Shown here: positions 7,376-15,790 of the stretch, piece after piece
Numbering within the stretch: position 1 is the first letter of the stretch
Layout: each line of letters begins with the position of its first letter
NCBI GenBank assembly: GCA_026707405.1
Contig: JAPOWW010000003.1
Span: 1-64,000 of the forward strand
Length of the DNA: 64,000 bases
Origin: Chloroflexota bacterium
Lineage (GTDB): Bacteria; Chloroflexota; UBA11872; VXNJ01
Direction: 5' to 3'
Notes under the pieces: model-generated
What the model saw: only the letters and a program-made list of their open reading frames with translations
What the model was told of the DNA's origin: nothing
Databases searched by the model: none
Position numbers and translations under genes: made by a program

Positions 7376-9904
7376 CTAGCTACACTGCGAATGGCCGCAG
7401 ACGACGCAGGTCGCGCAGCCTTCCGAGAAGTACATCTGGCTGGAGCCGCAGTTAACGCACGCGCCCTGTTCTTGGGCCGAGTCGTAAACCGGCACGAATT
7501 CCTGCTGGAACATCGCCCCCTGCAGCGCGGTCACCTTGGGCCGGGCTGGTTGTGCGCTCGTGGCTGGAGTCTGCAATTCCTCGACCGGTCCACTTTCCGT
7601 GTACGTGCCCTCGCCCTGCAGGTCGACGTAGGGCTTGTAGGCCCCGTCCTCTTTCAGGTATTTCGAGGAGATCGCGCGTCCTATCGCGTCGGCGCATGAG
7701 AGTGTTCGGTTGGGTCCCATTCCGACCGGCCGGTGGCACGTGATGCCTCTTAGCTGCTTGTGGACCTGCTCGACGGCCACGCCGCTGCGCAATGCTAGAG
7801 ATATCAGCCGCCCTATGGCCTCGGTTTGCGCGGCGGCGCAGCCGCCCGCTTTGCCCAGGGTTGAGAACAGCTCGAACGGGTGCCCGTCGTCGTCGTCGTT
7901 CATCGTCACGTAGAGGTCGCCGCAACCCGTGTCCACTGTTGAGGTCGTGCCCGAGACCGTCTTGGGTCGGGGACGGGGTACGGCTTCCGCCTGCGACCGG
8001 GGCGCGACCTCGACGTGTCCGTTGGATTGCGTCGGCTCGTGCCGTCCGTTTGCGCTGGCCTCCGGCTCCGCGCCGTCGTCTTTTTCCGCCGAGGTCGTCA
8101 TTACCTGCATCGCCCGGCTTCCGTCCCGATAGACGGTCACCCCTTTGCATCCCAGCTTGTAGGCCAGCCAGTACCCCTCGTTTATGTCGTTCGGCTTGGC
8201 CTCGTTGGGGAAGTTGATCGTCTTCGACACGGCGTTCTCGGTATGGTTCTGGAAAGCGGCCTGCATACGGATGTGAGCTTCGGGCGTCACATCGTGCGCG
8301 GTTATGAAAATGCGGCGCGCTTCCTCGGGAATTCGCTCCAGCACCGCCCGAGCCTTGTCTGGGGTGTCCGTTCGGATGCTCACGCTGCCGTGGTTCGCTT
8401 CGATGGCCTCGATAAGGTCCTCGCCGTAGAACCCGTTGTCCCGCGCGTACTTCTCGAAGATGCCGTTCAGGTAACGCAGCGACGTGGCCTTGTTGTTCTC
8501 GTCGCGCATCACGTTCTTCCAGTAGACGAGCGCGAACTGCGGCTCTACCCCGCCTGATGCGTCGGCGATCATCGCGATCGTCCCCGTCGGGGCGATGGTG
8601 GTCACGGTTGCGTTGCGCCGCGGAGCGTCGCCGTTCCGGCGCCAGATCGACTGCCCCCAGTTCGGGAAGGGCCCGCGCTGTTTGGCCAGCTCTTCGCTTG
8701 CCTTGCGGGCTTCCACGTTTACGAAGCGCATCACCTCTTCGGCGAGCTCGTACGCCTCTTCTCCGTTATAGGGGATGCCGAGCATGTACAGCATGTCGGC
8801 CCATCCCATTATTCCCAGACCGACGCGCCTGTTGCCGTGCTTGACGATGGCCTCGATCGCCTCGATGGGGAAGTTGCTCGACTCCACCATGTCGTCCAGG
8901 AACCGGACCGAGAGATGAATGTCGTCACGCAGGGCGTCCCATTCGATTTGCCCGTCCCGCACGAATGCGCTCAGCTTCATGCTGCCCAGAACGCAGGCTT
9001 CATAGGGGAGCAACGGCTGCTCGCCGCACGGGTTGGTCGTGTCTTGCACGCCTACGGCCGGCGTCGGGTTCGTTTCCTTGATCCGGTCGAGGAAGATCAT
9101 GCCCGGCTCGCCGTTCAGCCAGGCGCTTTCGACCAGCTTGTTCCACAGCCACCGCGCGTTAAGTTGCTTTTCCTCGCCGGTCTTCGGATCGACGTGAACC
9201 TCTCCCGTTCGAGGGTTTACCAGGTCATAATCTTCGTCGGCCTCGACCGCCTTCATAAACGCGTCGGTGACTCCCACCGATATGTTGAAGTTGGCGATCT
9301 TCCCATCCTGGTTCTTGCAGGTGATGAATTCCAGGATGTCGGGGTGGTCGACGTTCAGAATCCCCATATTTGCGCCGCGCCGGGTGCCGCCTTGCTTGAC
9401 CTCGCCGCACGAGTAGTCGATAACCGACATGAAGCTCACCGGACCGCTGGCCACCCCGCCCGAGCCGCGCACGAAGTCGCCGCGCGGCCGGATGTTCGAG
9501 AAGTTGAAGCCGGTCCCGCCGCCGCTCTGATGGATGATGGCCGCGTCGTAGTCGGCCTGCTTGATGCTTCGCAAACTGTCCTCTACCGGCAGCACGAAGC
9601 AGGCGGCAAGCTGTGCGTATCCCTCGGGTTTGCCGGAGTTCATCAGACATGGGCTGTTCGGGAGAAAGCGAAGCCCGCGCAGCAGCTCATAGGCCTGGTT
9701 CTCGAACTCTCTGGTCTCCTCGGGACTCGTCCAACCTCTCTCCGCCTCCACCGCAACAACCCCGTGCGCGACGCGGCGGAAGAACCCCTCCACGTCCTCT
9801 GTCGGATGGTCCACCGCATCCTTCAGGAAATAGCGCTGTCTGAGTACCGCGAGCGCGTTATCGGTTATCTCAGCCGGCTTTTCCCGTGTTTTGCGGCTTT
9901 CCAT
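7376..9904 (-). CDS. nrdJ: Adenosylcobalamin-dependent ribonucleotide reductase, class II
   Basis: 842 aa from ATG 9904, chosen because GGGAGAAGGGG lies directly upstream; an ATG 57 bp earlier has no such site. Reduces ribonucleotides to deoxyribonucleotides using vitamin B12. Visible: the cysteine in QLAACFVLP (N-terminal redox Cys region), the active-site loop TNPCGEQPLL with the radical Cys and Glu, and the barrel motif PTGTIAMIADASGG. After a low-complexity linker (~residues 600-650) comes a TSCPD-like region and a C-terminal CATCVVCGHSQC cysteine cluster that usually recycles the active-site disulfide. Tandem NrdR-like sites lie upstream of the preceding gene, so the two may share a promoter. 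Confidence 0.95.
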   Translation of the reverse strand: MESRKTREKPAEITDNALAVLRQRYFLKDAVDHPTEDVEGFFRRVAHGVVAVEAERGWTSPEETREFENQAYELLRGLRFLPNSPCLMNSGKPEGYAQLAACFVLPVEDSLRSIKQADYDAAIIHQSGGGTGFNFSNIRPRGDFVRGSGGVASGPVSFMSVIDYSCGEVKQGGTRRGANMGILNVDHPDILEFITCKNQDGKIANFNISVGVTDAFMKAVEADEDYDLVNPRTGEVHVDPKTGEEKQLNARWLWNKLVESAWLNGEPGMIFLDRIKETNPTPAVGVQDTTNPCGEQPLLPYEACVLGSMKLSAFVRDGQIEWDALRDDIHLSVRFLDDMVESSNFPIEAIEAIVKHGNRRVGLGIMGWADMLYMLGIPYNGEEAYELAEEVMRFVNVEARKASEELAKQRGPFPNWGQSIWRRNGDAPRRNATVTTIAPTGTIAMIADASGGVEPQFALVYWKNVMRDENNKATSLRYLNGIFEKYARDNGFYGEDLIEAIEANHGSVSIRTDTPDKARAVLERIPEEARRIFITAHDVTPEAHIRMQAAFQNHTENAVSKTINFPNEAKPNDINEGYWLAYKLGCKGVTVYRDGSRAMQVMTTSAEKDDGAEPEASANGRHEPTQSNGHVEVAPRSQAEAVPRPRPKTVSGTTSTVDTGCGDLYVTMNDDDDGHPFELFSTLGKAGGCAAAQTEAIGRLISLALRSGVAVEQVHKQLRGITCHRPVGMGPNRTLSCADAIGRAISSKYLKEDGAYKPYVDLQGEGTYTESGPVEELQTPATSAQPARPKVTALQGAMFQQEFVPVYDSAQEQGACVNCGSSQMYFSEGCATCVVCGHSQCS

Positions 9905-9988
9905 TCCCCTTCTCCCGTGCCCCTGGCTCTTGTGGGGTTGTGTAACCGATGCGTATCCCATTGATAAGTCGGCTGAACTTCGCCGCTA

Positions 9989-10342
9989 TTAAGCCTGGTA
10001 GCGGCGGCGCCCGGCGGCGCCGATTTGAATAGGTGGTCTTCCGTACAACCGGGACTCGAAGACTCGCCCGTCCTCTTCGACTCCAACGTCCAGTTGCTCG
10101 CGCAACTGTGCCAGTCCGTGCTCCATGAGCGATCTGCTGCCGTTTAGGTTGAGACCCATGGACGCCAGTTGGCTGACAAGCTGCTTGGAAAAGGCGATGC
10201 CCATCGAGAACGTCGTCTTCGTCTTGCTAATGTCGAAGAGCATCACGTCGTACTCGCCGTCAAGCGGCAGTACTTGGCAAGCCTCGATGTAGTAGGACCG
10301 CCCATCCGCCGTTTGGTGTGTTTGCCCCAGTAGACGGATCAT
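9989..10342 (-). CDS. Hypothetical protein, 117 aa, between NrdR-like sites and nrdJ
   Basis: No family recognised. Soluble, no signal peptide or membrane helix, mixed alpha/beta look: a hydrophobic strand set in the first half (YIEACQVLP, YDVMLFDIS), then a helical part (LVSQLASMGLNL, LMEHGLAQLREQL) and a basic, proline-containing tail. The ATG at 10342 has GGGGGA upstream. It is transcribed toward nrdJ, 84 bp ahead of it, and is the first gene after the two NrdR-box-like sites, so it is probably expressed with nrdJ. It is not NrdR itself: no zinc ribbon and no ATP-cone. Confidence 0.6.
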   Translation of the reverse strand: MIRLLGQTHQTADGRSYYIEACQVLPLDGEYDVMLFDISKTKTTFSMGIAFSKQLVSQLASMGLNLNGSRSLMEHGLAQLREQLDVGVEEDGRVFESRLYGRPPIQIGAAGRRRYQA

Positions 10343-10416
10343 GCGCGCTCAAGTCCCCCGAACTCTTCATTGAATGGCCTGAAGACGGCCTGGATGGGAG
10401 CATCCCGCCCCCCTGC

Positions 10417-10463
10417 CTACAAGATATTGTAGGTGAGGCGTATCATCCCGCTATATCTGGTGG
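10417..10463 (-). promoter_or_regulatory. Tandem NrdR-box-like operators
   Basis: Box 1, CTACAAGATATTGTAG (10417-10432), sits in a perfect palindrome. Box 2 is CCGCTATATCTGGTGG (10448-10463). Each matches the NrdR box pattern (ACACWATATATWGTGT) at 11 of 16 positions by eye, and their centres are exactly 31 bp apart, three helical turns, the spacing typical of NrdR operator pairs. They precede the 117-aa gene and nrdJ, the expected NrdR target. Confidence 0.65.
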
Positions 10464-10471
10464 GTTGTCAA
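10441..10471 (-). promoter_or_regulatory. Candidate promoter for the 117-aa gene and nrdJ
   Basis: On the minus strand a perfect TTGACA (10471-10466) is followed after a 19-bp spacer by ATGATA (10446-10441). The spacer is longer than ideal. NrdR-like box 2 lies inside the spacer and box 1 just past the -10, a layout that would allow direct repression. Confidence 0.4.
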
Positions 10472-10576
10472 GATAATTCTACCCTGTGAAGGGTTGATAT
10501 CCGCGCGTCTTCTGGGAGATTTCACGGCGGTTTCCGCCGCGTTTGGAGGCTCTCCCCGTCTAGGCGGATTCGGGCG

Positions 10577-11224
10577 TTACGGTCTGAAATTATCCAGTTC
10601 GGCTATCGCGGAGTCCCGCCCTATCACGACCAGAACGTCCCCCGCCCGCAGGGTTTCGGTGAGGTCTGGCGTGATGAGCAGTTGCGATCCCCGCTTTATA
10701 ACGAGGATGCTCACGTTGAGCCTGTCCGCCAGATTTACGCTGGTCAGGGTCTGCCCCACAAATCCCTCCGGGACCTTGACCTCGCCAATGCCGTAGTCCG
10801 CCAGCAGCTCGAAATAGTCGACCACGTTTGGGGCCGCCAGATTGTGTGCTACCCGAATAGCCATCTCACGCTCGGGGAATACCACTTGGTCCGCGCCCAC
10901 GCGCTCCAGGATCTCCCGGTGCAGCGAGTTTCGGGCCTTGGCATGTACTCGCTTCAGACCAAGCTGCTTGAGCAGCGTGGTCATAAGGATGCTGCCTTCG
11001 ATGTCGCCGAACGCCACGAACGCCAGGTCGTATTCCGTGATCCCTAGTTCGACAAGCGTCGCTTCGTCAGTGCCGTCGGCCTGCACCGCATGGGTGACGC
11101 TCTCCGCGATTTGCTGCACGGCTCGCTCGTCGCTGTCGATCGCGAGCACCTCGTGACCAAGCTCGCTCAGCGATGTCGCCAGGTTGCTGCCGAATCTTCC
11201 CAACCCGATGACTGCAATGTTCAT
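10577..11224 (-). CDS. TrkA/KtrA-type potassium-channel regulatory protein (RCK domain)
   Basis: 215 aa from ATG 11224 (a TTG three codons upstream is the alternative). N-terminal Rossmann RCK domain with the nucleotide loop IGLGRFGSNL near residue 8 and the acidic residue ending strand 2 (LAIDSD), then a TrkA-C domain from about residue 135 to the end (IGEVKVPEGFVGQ, DVLVVIGRD). Such proteins sit as a cytoplasmic ring under a TrkH/KtrB K+ channel and gate it according to nucleotide. No channel gene is in the window, so the partner is encoded elsewhere. Divergent from the Gfo/Idh/MocA gene. Confidence 0.88.
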   Translation of the reverse strand: MNIAVIGLGRFGSNLATSLSELGHEVLAIDSDERAVQQIAESVTHAVQADGTDEATLVELGITEYDLAFVAFGDIEGSILMTTLLKQLGLKRVHAKARNSLHREILERVGADQVVFPEREMAIRVAHNLAAPNVVDYFELLADYGIGEVKVPEGFVGQTLTSVNLADRLNVSILVIKRGSQLLITPDLTETLRAGDVLVVIGRDSAIAELDNFRP

Positions 11225-11392
11225 TTGGTGCAACGTCCAGCGCTGGTCCTGCTCCAGAGCGCCATGTTACTTGACTCAGAGACCGAAGCCGAAGGCTTTA
11301 TCGTCCATCCTGCTACCCTATCCTTCCGCTTGGCTTGGACTGCCCGGGCCAACACAAATCTCGATGTGCTCATACGCGAAGGATCGTCTCAA

Positions 11393-12421
11393 TTGTCTGT
11401 AAGAATTGGCTTCATCGGCACCGGCGGCATAGCTACTCCCCACCTCATCAACCTGCAGCGGATTGACGACGCCGAAGTTGTGGGCTTGTGCGACGTTTCA
11501 ATCGATCGCTGCGAGGCTGCCGCCAGGCGTGTAAACGGAGCGCTCAATGCGCTTTCCCGTCCCGACGGCCCGCCCGTTTCCGAGCTTTCGGCGGAGATGT
11601 TCACGAGCGCCGGGGACATGATCGCTTCGGTGAACCCCGACGCCGTCTATATCGCCGTGCCGCCTTTCGTACACGGCGATCTGGAGCGCGCTGTCATCGA
11701 CGCCGGCAAGCACATCTTCGTCGAAAAGCCCGTGGCTCTGACGATGGAGCTTGCGCGTGAGATCGAGTCGCGAATTCTCGACGCCGGGATCATTTCCGCC
11801 GTCGGTTATCAGTCGCGTTGCAGCGACGCGGTCTTGAAAGCCAAGAAGGCGTTGGAAGGTCGGGAAATAGGCTTGCTTCAAGGCACCTACTACGGTTCGC
11901 TGCCGCAGGTGGCCTGGTGGAGAGTTCAGGAACAGTCCGGTGGTCAGGTCGTCGAGCAGGCAACGCATACGGTCGACCTCATGCGGTTTCTCGGCGGCGA
12001 GATTTCAACCGTGTACGCGGCCGGCGCTACCAGGATTCTCACCGAGGTGGAAAACCTCGACGTCTATGACGTCAACGCGGTAACGCTCACGTTCGAATCC
12101 GGCGCCGTCGGCGCACTGCTGACCACTTGCGCGCTCGACGGATGGGGCGGTCCAAATTGGTTCCACGGCGTAACCGTGTTCGCCTCCGGTCTGTCGCTCT
12201 CGGCGTGGCTCGATCAAGTCACGATTCGAACGTCTGAGTCCGAGGAGGTGGTCGGCGCCCAGACCGACGCGATGTTCGAGACCGACAAGAGCTTCGTGGC
12301 TGCCGTTATGTCCGGCGACGGATCGATGGTCGGCTCGGACTATTCCAACGGCGTTCGCACGCTGGAGGTCACTCTGGCCGCGGTCGAGTCGGCCCGGTCC
12401 GGACAGCCCGTCGAGCTGTAG
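11393..12421 (+). CDS. Gfo/Idh/MocA family oxidoreductase
   Basis: 342 aa. N-terminal NAD(P)-binding Rossmann fold with GFIGTGGIATPH, the family motif VEKPVAL (about residue 107) with the catalytic Lys, and a C-terminal alpha/beta domain with QATHTVDLMRFLGG where the family His lies. Likely oxidises or reduces a sugar, cyclitol or similar alcohol; the substrate is unknown. The frame stays open upstream through the TrkA gene on the other strand, but that part is antisense. The start TTG 11393 is preceded by GAAGGAT. It converges on the SIMPL gene with 6 bp between. Confidence 0.87.
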   Translation: MSVRIGFIGTGGIATPHLINLQRIDDAEVVGLCDVSIDRCEAAARRVNGALNALSRPDGPPVSELSAEMFTSAGDMIASVNPDAVYIAVPPFVHGDLERAVIDAGKHIFVEKPVALTMELAREIESRILDAGIISAVGYQSRCSDAVLKAKKALEGREIGLLQGTYYGSLPQVAWWRVQEQSGGQVVEQATHTVDLMRFLGGEISTVYAAGATRILTEVENLDVYDVNAVTLTFESGAVGALLTTCALDGWGGPNWFHGVTVFASGLSLSAWLDQVTIRTSESEEVVGAQTDAMFETDKSFVAAVMSGDGSMVGSDYSNGVRTLEVTLAAVESARSGQPVEL

Positions 12422-12427
12422 CTCTAC

Positions 12428-13231
12428 CTACTCGTAGGCGAAGTTCGCGACAACTCTCGCCGTTACCGTAAGCTGCCCGACTTGCAGCGCTACAAGCGGT
12501 GCCACGCTTGCCTCGGCAAATGCTGCGGCTTGTCTCGCGACCGGGAAGGAGCCTCCAAAACTCGAGGTGTCCTCGACTATCCAGATCAGCCCTCCAACCT
12601 CGCCGCCCAGCGCCGCGGCCATGGCCTCCGCCTTGTTGGCGGCGTCGCGGGTAGCCATGTCCAGGGCCTGTCGCTCGAACTCAGCCGTTTCCATGACGCC
12701 AAACCTGACGGAGTTCACTACGTTTGCGCCCGCGGACAGCGCCGTGTCGAGAATCTCGGAAGCTCTGTCAATTTCGTTCACGGTAACCAGAACGGTGGTC
12801 GAAGCCCGGTAGCCGTCGATTTTGGGCGGCGTGTCGCGCCTTTGACCGGGAGGCGGTTCGGCGTAGATAGGCGTGAGCGCGAGGCTCTGTGTCGCGATGT
12901 TGTTTTCATCGATGCCCGCCTCCTTGACCGCCTCGACTACTGAGTTCGAATCGGTCGAAAGTGCGGTGGTGGCTTCGGCCGCCGTTTCCGCGACTACCTG
13001 CACGCCCAGCGACAGGAACGCCGTGTCCGGATCGATTCGTACCTCTCCGATCCCTTCGACGGTAATGCCGGTTTGCTCCGGCCCGGAACCCGCGACCGCC
13101 GCTGCTATGCCGAGAGGTTCGGCAACTTCGCCGCCGTTGCGCTGTTGACTGAAAAACAGGAATCCGGCGACTCCCAGCGCCACAATCGCTGTGAATAGGA
13201 CGATTACTCTTACAAGCGGTGGAATTCGCAT
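12428..13231 (-). CDS. SIMPL domain (DUF541) protein, membrane-anchored or secreted
   Basis: 267 aa. An N-terminal hydrophobic helix (about residues 9-27) acts as a signal or anchor. From about residue 55 the SIMPL/DUF541 pattern appears: ITVEGIGEVRIDPDTAFLSLGV, where the family has its G-G-x-x-x-P-D, then repeated Ala/Glu-rich helices and IDGYRASTTVLVTV. Family members are periplasmic or extracytoplasmic oligomers of unclear function, some linked to oxidative stress or signalling. Gene ends at 12428, convergent with the oxidoreductase. Confidence 0.85.
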   Translation of the reverse strand: MRIPPLVRVIVLFTAIVALGVAGFLFFSQQRNGGEVAEPLGIAAAVAGSGPEQTGITVEGIGEVRIDPDTAFLSLGVQVVAETAAEATTALSTDSNSVVEAVKEAGIDENNIATQSLALTPIYAEPPPGQRRDTPPKIDGYRASTTVLVTVNEIDRASEILDTALSAGANVVNSVRFGVMETAEFERQALDMATRDAANKAEAMAAALGGEVGGLIWIVEDTSSFGGSFPVARQAAAFAEASVAPLVALQVGQLTVTARVVANFAYE

Positions 13232-13280
13232 AGGTGCCCGGTTCCTCGTCGGTTCGGCGTCAAGCGCTGGTCATGTATCT

Positions 13281-13307
13281 CGTCATTCCCGCGAAAGCGG
13301 GAATCCA
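13281..13307. repeat. Dispersed palindromic repeat, family A
   Basis: A short palindrome of the form CGTCATTCCCGCGAAA followed by GCGGGAATCCA; the two arms TTCCCGC and GCGGGAA form a hairpin. Near-identical or variant copies recur at 14526, 24644, 54579, 55469, 57168, 57252, 60358, 60766 and 60826. Confidence 0.85.
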
Positions 13308-13456
13308 AGTGCTGCACTTGGTCTCGGTCTAGTTTAAGAGTTTATCTCGCTCAAGCGGCAGCCGGACGCGCGAGGCCGCCGGTTGCTGGCTTGAGACCGC
13401 CGTCTTCATAGAACCTCTCCTGCCGAATGGCGTGTCTCGGTTACGATTGTTTAACG

Positions 13457-14371
13457 ATGACCTCTTCAATTAACCACCGATCTCGCGTGACTCCCGAGGA
13501 GTTGGTCGATCTGCTGCGGCGTGGCTCGCTTTTCGACGGCCCTCAGGGCACGATGCTCGGCGCTGCCACCAACAAAGACTGGGAGACGCCCGAGGAGTTA
13601 AACCTCCGGGAACCGGACCGCGTCCGGGCAATGCATCGCGCTTACGTCGAGGCGGGATGCGACGTCATAACCACCAACAGCTTCGGCGGCAACCGTATCC
13701 GCTTGACCCGAGCCGAGCTGGCCGACCAGCTTCAGGACTTCAACGTCACCGCTGCCCAGTTGGCCCGCGAAATCGCGGGTGATGATGTCCTCGTCGCTGG
13801 CGACATCGGGCCTACCGGCGAGTTTTTGGAGCCGCTGGGCGAGCATCCGTACAGCAGGTTTGTGGACGCCTTCGCCGAGCAGTCCGCCGCGCTCGCCGCC
13901 GGAGGCGTTGACTTTCTTCTGATAGAGACGATGAGCGACCTGGGCGAGGTGCGCACCGCGATAGAAGGCGCCAAGTCGACCGGCCTGGGGGTTGTGGCGG
14001 CGATGAGCTTCTGCACCAACCTGCGGACGATGATGGGCGTCACCCCCGCCGACGCCGCCCGCGCGATGATCGAGTACGGGGCCGACGCGGTCGGCGCCAA
14101 TTGCGGCAACGGCCCCGACGAGATGACCGTTATTCTCCGTGAAATGCGCGAGGCGGTGCCCGACGCCGTTCTCTTGGCAGAGTCCAACGCCGGCATTCCC
14201 GAGATAAGAGGCGGGCAGGTTGTCTACGACTGCTCCCCCGAAGAGATGGCCGGCTACGCGGCGCAGTGGGCCGATTTTGGCGTTCAGGCCATAGGCGCGT
14301 GCTGCGGCAGCACTGTGGAGACGATTACGTTAATACGCGAAGTGGTCGACCGCTTCCGGCAAAGCGCTTAA
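13457..14371 (+). CDS. Homocysteine S-methyltransferase family protein (MetH N-terminal-domain-like, stand-alone)
   Basis: 304 aa from ATG 13457; an in-frame ATG at 13427 is equally possible because neither has a clear ribosome site. TIM-barrel enzyme that transfers a methyl group to homocysteine using a zinc ion. The zinc ligands are visible as Cys in GANCGNG (about residue 216) and the Cys pair in GACCGS (about 282-283). The substrate loop DGPQGTMLG is near the start. It is a single domain without the folate, cobalamin or reactivation domains of MetH, so the donor could be betaine, S-methylmethionine or a separate corrinoid protein. Confidence 0.85.
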   Translation: MTSSINHRSRVTPEELVDLLRRGSLFDGPQGTMLGAATNKDWETPEELNLREPDRVRAMHRAYVEAGCDVITTNSFGGNRIRLTRAELADQLQDFNVTAAQLAREIAGDDVLVAGDIGPTGEFLEPLGEHPYSRFVDAFAEQSAALAAGGVDFLLIETMSDLGEVRTAIEGAKSTGLGVVAAMSFCTNLRTMMGVTPADAARAMIEYGADAVGANCGNGPDEMTVILREMREAVPDAVLLAESNAGIPEIRGGQVVYDCSPEEMAGYAAQWADFGVQAIGACCGSTVETITLIREVVDRFRQSA

Positions 14372-14731
14372 CTTCTCCTACTAGGCCCCGTCCCCTCTTG
14401 CTCGTCATACCCGCGAAAAGCCTCCCCTGAGCCTGTGACGAAGAGAAATCAGCCATTCTGTCCCCTCTCCCCTCCGAGGGAGAGGGTTAGGGTGAGGGGG
14501 CGCGCACTGCCACCCCACCCCCACTCGTCATTCCCGCGAAAGCGGGAATCCATCCACCCAAGCCTCCCCCACTCCACGACCATCGCCGAACATCCCATTT
14601 TTCAATCTTCACAGGGTAGTTTTCAACAAGTTGATGAGTTCCGACGTTTTCGACGAGAGCATGTAGGGGCGGTTCGCGAACCGCTCTCCCTCATCGATCG
14701 CAACTAGGACCGCCGGGGCAAGGCCCCAGAC
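14372..14731. other. Gene-free stretch filled with dispersed repeats
   Basis: Between the methyltransferase and sodX genes (both ending here) no gene is seen. It holds a degraded family A copy (14403-14443), a family B hairpin (14461-14501, CCCTCTCCC/GGGAGAGGG followed by TTAGGGTGAGGG), a complete family A copy (14526-14552) and a family C palindrome (14663-14690, GGGGCGGTTCGCGAACCGC). Confidence 0.75.
14526..14552. repeat. Dispersed palindromic repeat, family A
   Basis: Full copy identical over its 27-bp core to the one at 13281, in the convergent gap after the homocysteine methyltransferase gene. Confidence 0.85.
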
Positions 14732-15034
14732 TCAACCGCCGCGGAAGACCTTCCAGACCTTTCCCACCAGCATCTTCCGCGTCACCGCTCCGAATCCGCG
14801 GCTGTCGCTGCTGGCCTTCTCGTTGTCCCCCCGTAGCACGTAGCGGTCCGGCTCTACCTTGGCGACCCGCTTGACGATGAGCCGCCCCGTGCGCGGATGT
14901 TTGACCACGACCACGTCGCCGCTGCGCGGCTCGCCCAGCAGGTAGCTGAGCTTGTTAACCAATACGTAGTCCGACTCCCCGATGCCCGGGGCCATGCTCT
15001 GCCCCGTCACCCGGTAGACCGCGAACGGGAGCAT
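14732..15034 (-). CDS. sodX: S26-type signal peptidase, Ni-SOD maturation protease
   Basis: 100 aa, very short for S26 peptidases and typical of SodX. Catalytic Ser lies in TGQSMAPGI (about residue 13) and the catalytic Lys in RLIVKRVAKVEP (about 54), with the downstream motif LRGDNEKASSDSRGFGAV matching the conserved GDN box. It probably removes the propeptide of the nickel superoxide dismutase so that His-1 is exposed. It lies 15 bp after sodN on the same strand, the usual sodN-sodX operon. Confidence 0.9.
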   Translation of the reverse strand: MLPFAVYRVTGQSMAPGIGESDYVLVNKLSYLLGEPRSGDVVVVKHPRTGRLIVKRVAKVEPDRYVLRGDNEKASSDSRGFGAVTRKMLVGKVWKVFRGG

Positions 15035-15049
15035 GAATCGCCGGTCCTA

Positions 15050-15568
15050 TTAGAGGTCGGGCAGCACCACCTCGTGCCCGCTGGGCCACGCCGACTTGAC
15101 CTTCTTGGTTGCGACGTCCTTGGTCGCCCAGAAGATCTCCGCGAATATGTGCACGTTGTCCAGCAGTTCCTCTGCGTGCTCGATGTCGATATCCTGCTTG
15201 GCGACCGAGCCGAGTCGCATGATTTCCCATACGATCGCGTGGACTTCCGGGTGCTCCTCGACCATGTCGGGCTTGATGTAGTCGCCCCACATGATGCGAA
15301 TCTCGTGCTTGCACAGCTCGGCGTGCTCTTCCTTCACCAGCATGTAGCGCGCGATGCCGTGCGTGTAGTCGCGAATCTGCTCAGGCGTTGCGTCCTCACC
15401 CGGGGGCACCTGCTCCTCTATAAGGTCGATCATTCGGATAACGGTATGCGCCGCAAGCTGCGCCAGGTGCGGATCGTAAATTCCGCAGGGAATGTCGCAG
15501 TGGGCCGATACTTCGTCCAGAGCGCCGAGCATCTCGGCCGACTTCATGATCCTGCCTGAAAGCTTCAT
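15050..15568 (-). CDS. sodN: Nickel superoxide dismutase precursor
   Basis: 172 aa from ATG 15568, chosen because GGGAGG lies a few bases upstream; longer frames lack this. A 22-residue propeptide (MKLSGRIMKSAE to EVSA) precedes the nickel hook HCDIPCGIYDP, whose His, two Cys and backbone amides bind Ni after cleavage. The rest is the four-helix bundle of Ni-SOD. Converts superoxide to O2 and H2O2. Using nickel instead of iron fits life in iron-poor marine water. Divergent from the 16S rRNA promoter. Confidence 0.93.
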   Translation of the reverse strand: MKLSGRIMKSAEMLGALDEVSAHCDIPCGIYDPHLAQLAAHTVIRMIDLIEEQVPPGEDATPEQIRDYTHGIARYMLVKEEHAELCKHEIRIMWGDYIKPDMVEEHPEVHAIVWEIMRLGSVAKQDIDIEHAEELLDNVHIFAEIFWATKDVATKKVKSAWPSGHEVVLPDL

Positions 15569-15752
15569 GGATCCCTCCCAGTTTGAGAACCTGGCTATTT
15601 CACTGACTGACGCGGTGTGCGGCACCGCGATGGTGGGGCAGATTGTATCAGTCTGGCGGCCCCGCGATTCTTGCGCCTCCCGCCCGCGCTGGACCCGGCA
15701 ATTCGCATACTCGGTAACCGGCGTATCTACACGCAGCCGCCGATCCAGTGTG

Positions 15753-15758
15753 TATAAT
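15753..15758 (+). promoter_or_regulatory. Candidate -10 box of the 16S rRNA promoter
   Basis: A perfect TATAAT lies about 210 bp upstream of the mature 16S start. No good -35 hexamer is visible at 17 bp, but the TG-rich run TGTG just before the box may compensate. Confidence 0.45.
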
Positions 15759-15790
15759 TCAGGTGATTTACTCTCAATATCCGTTAGTAG

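Noticed and set aside
8837-9964. 375-codon plus-strand frame across nrdJ
   Set aside because: Antisense to highly conserved nrdJ motifs; translation has no family likeness.
10343-10576. Cobalamin riboswitch upstream of the B12-dependent reductase
   Set aside because: No B12-box-like conserved segment is seen; the palindromic NrdR-type sites explain the structure better.
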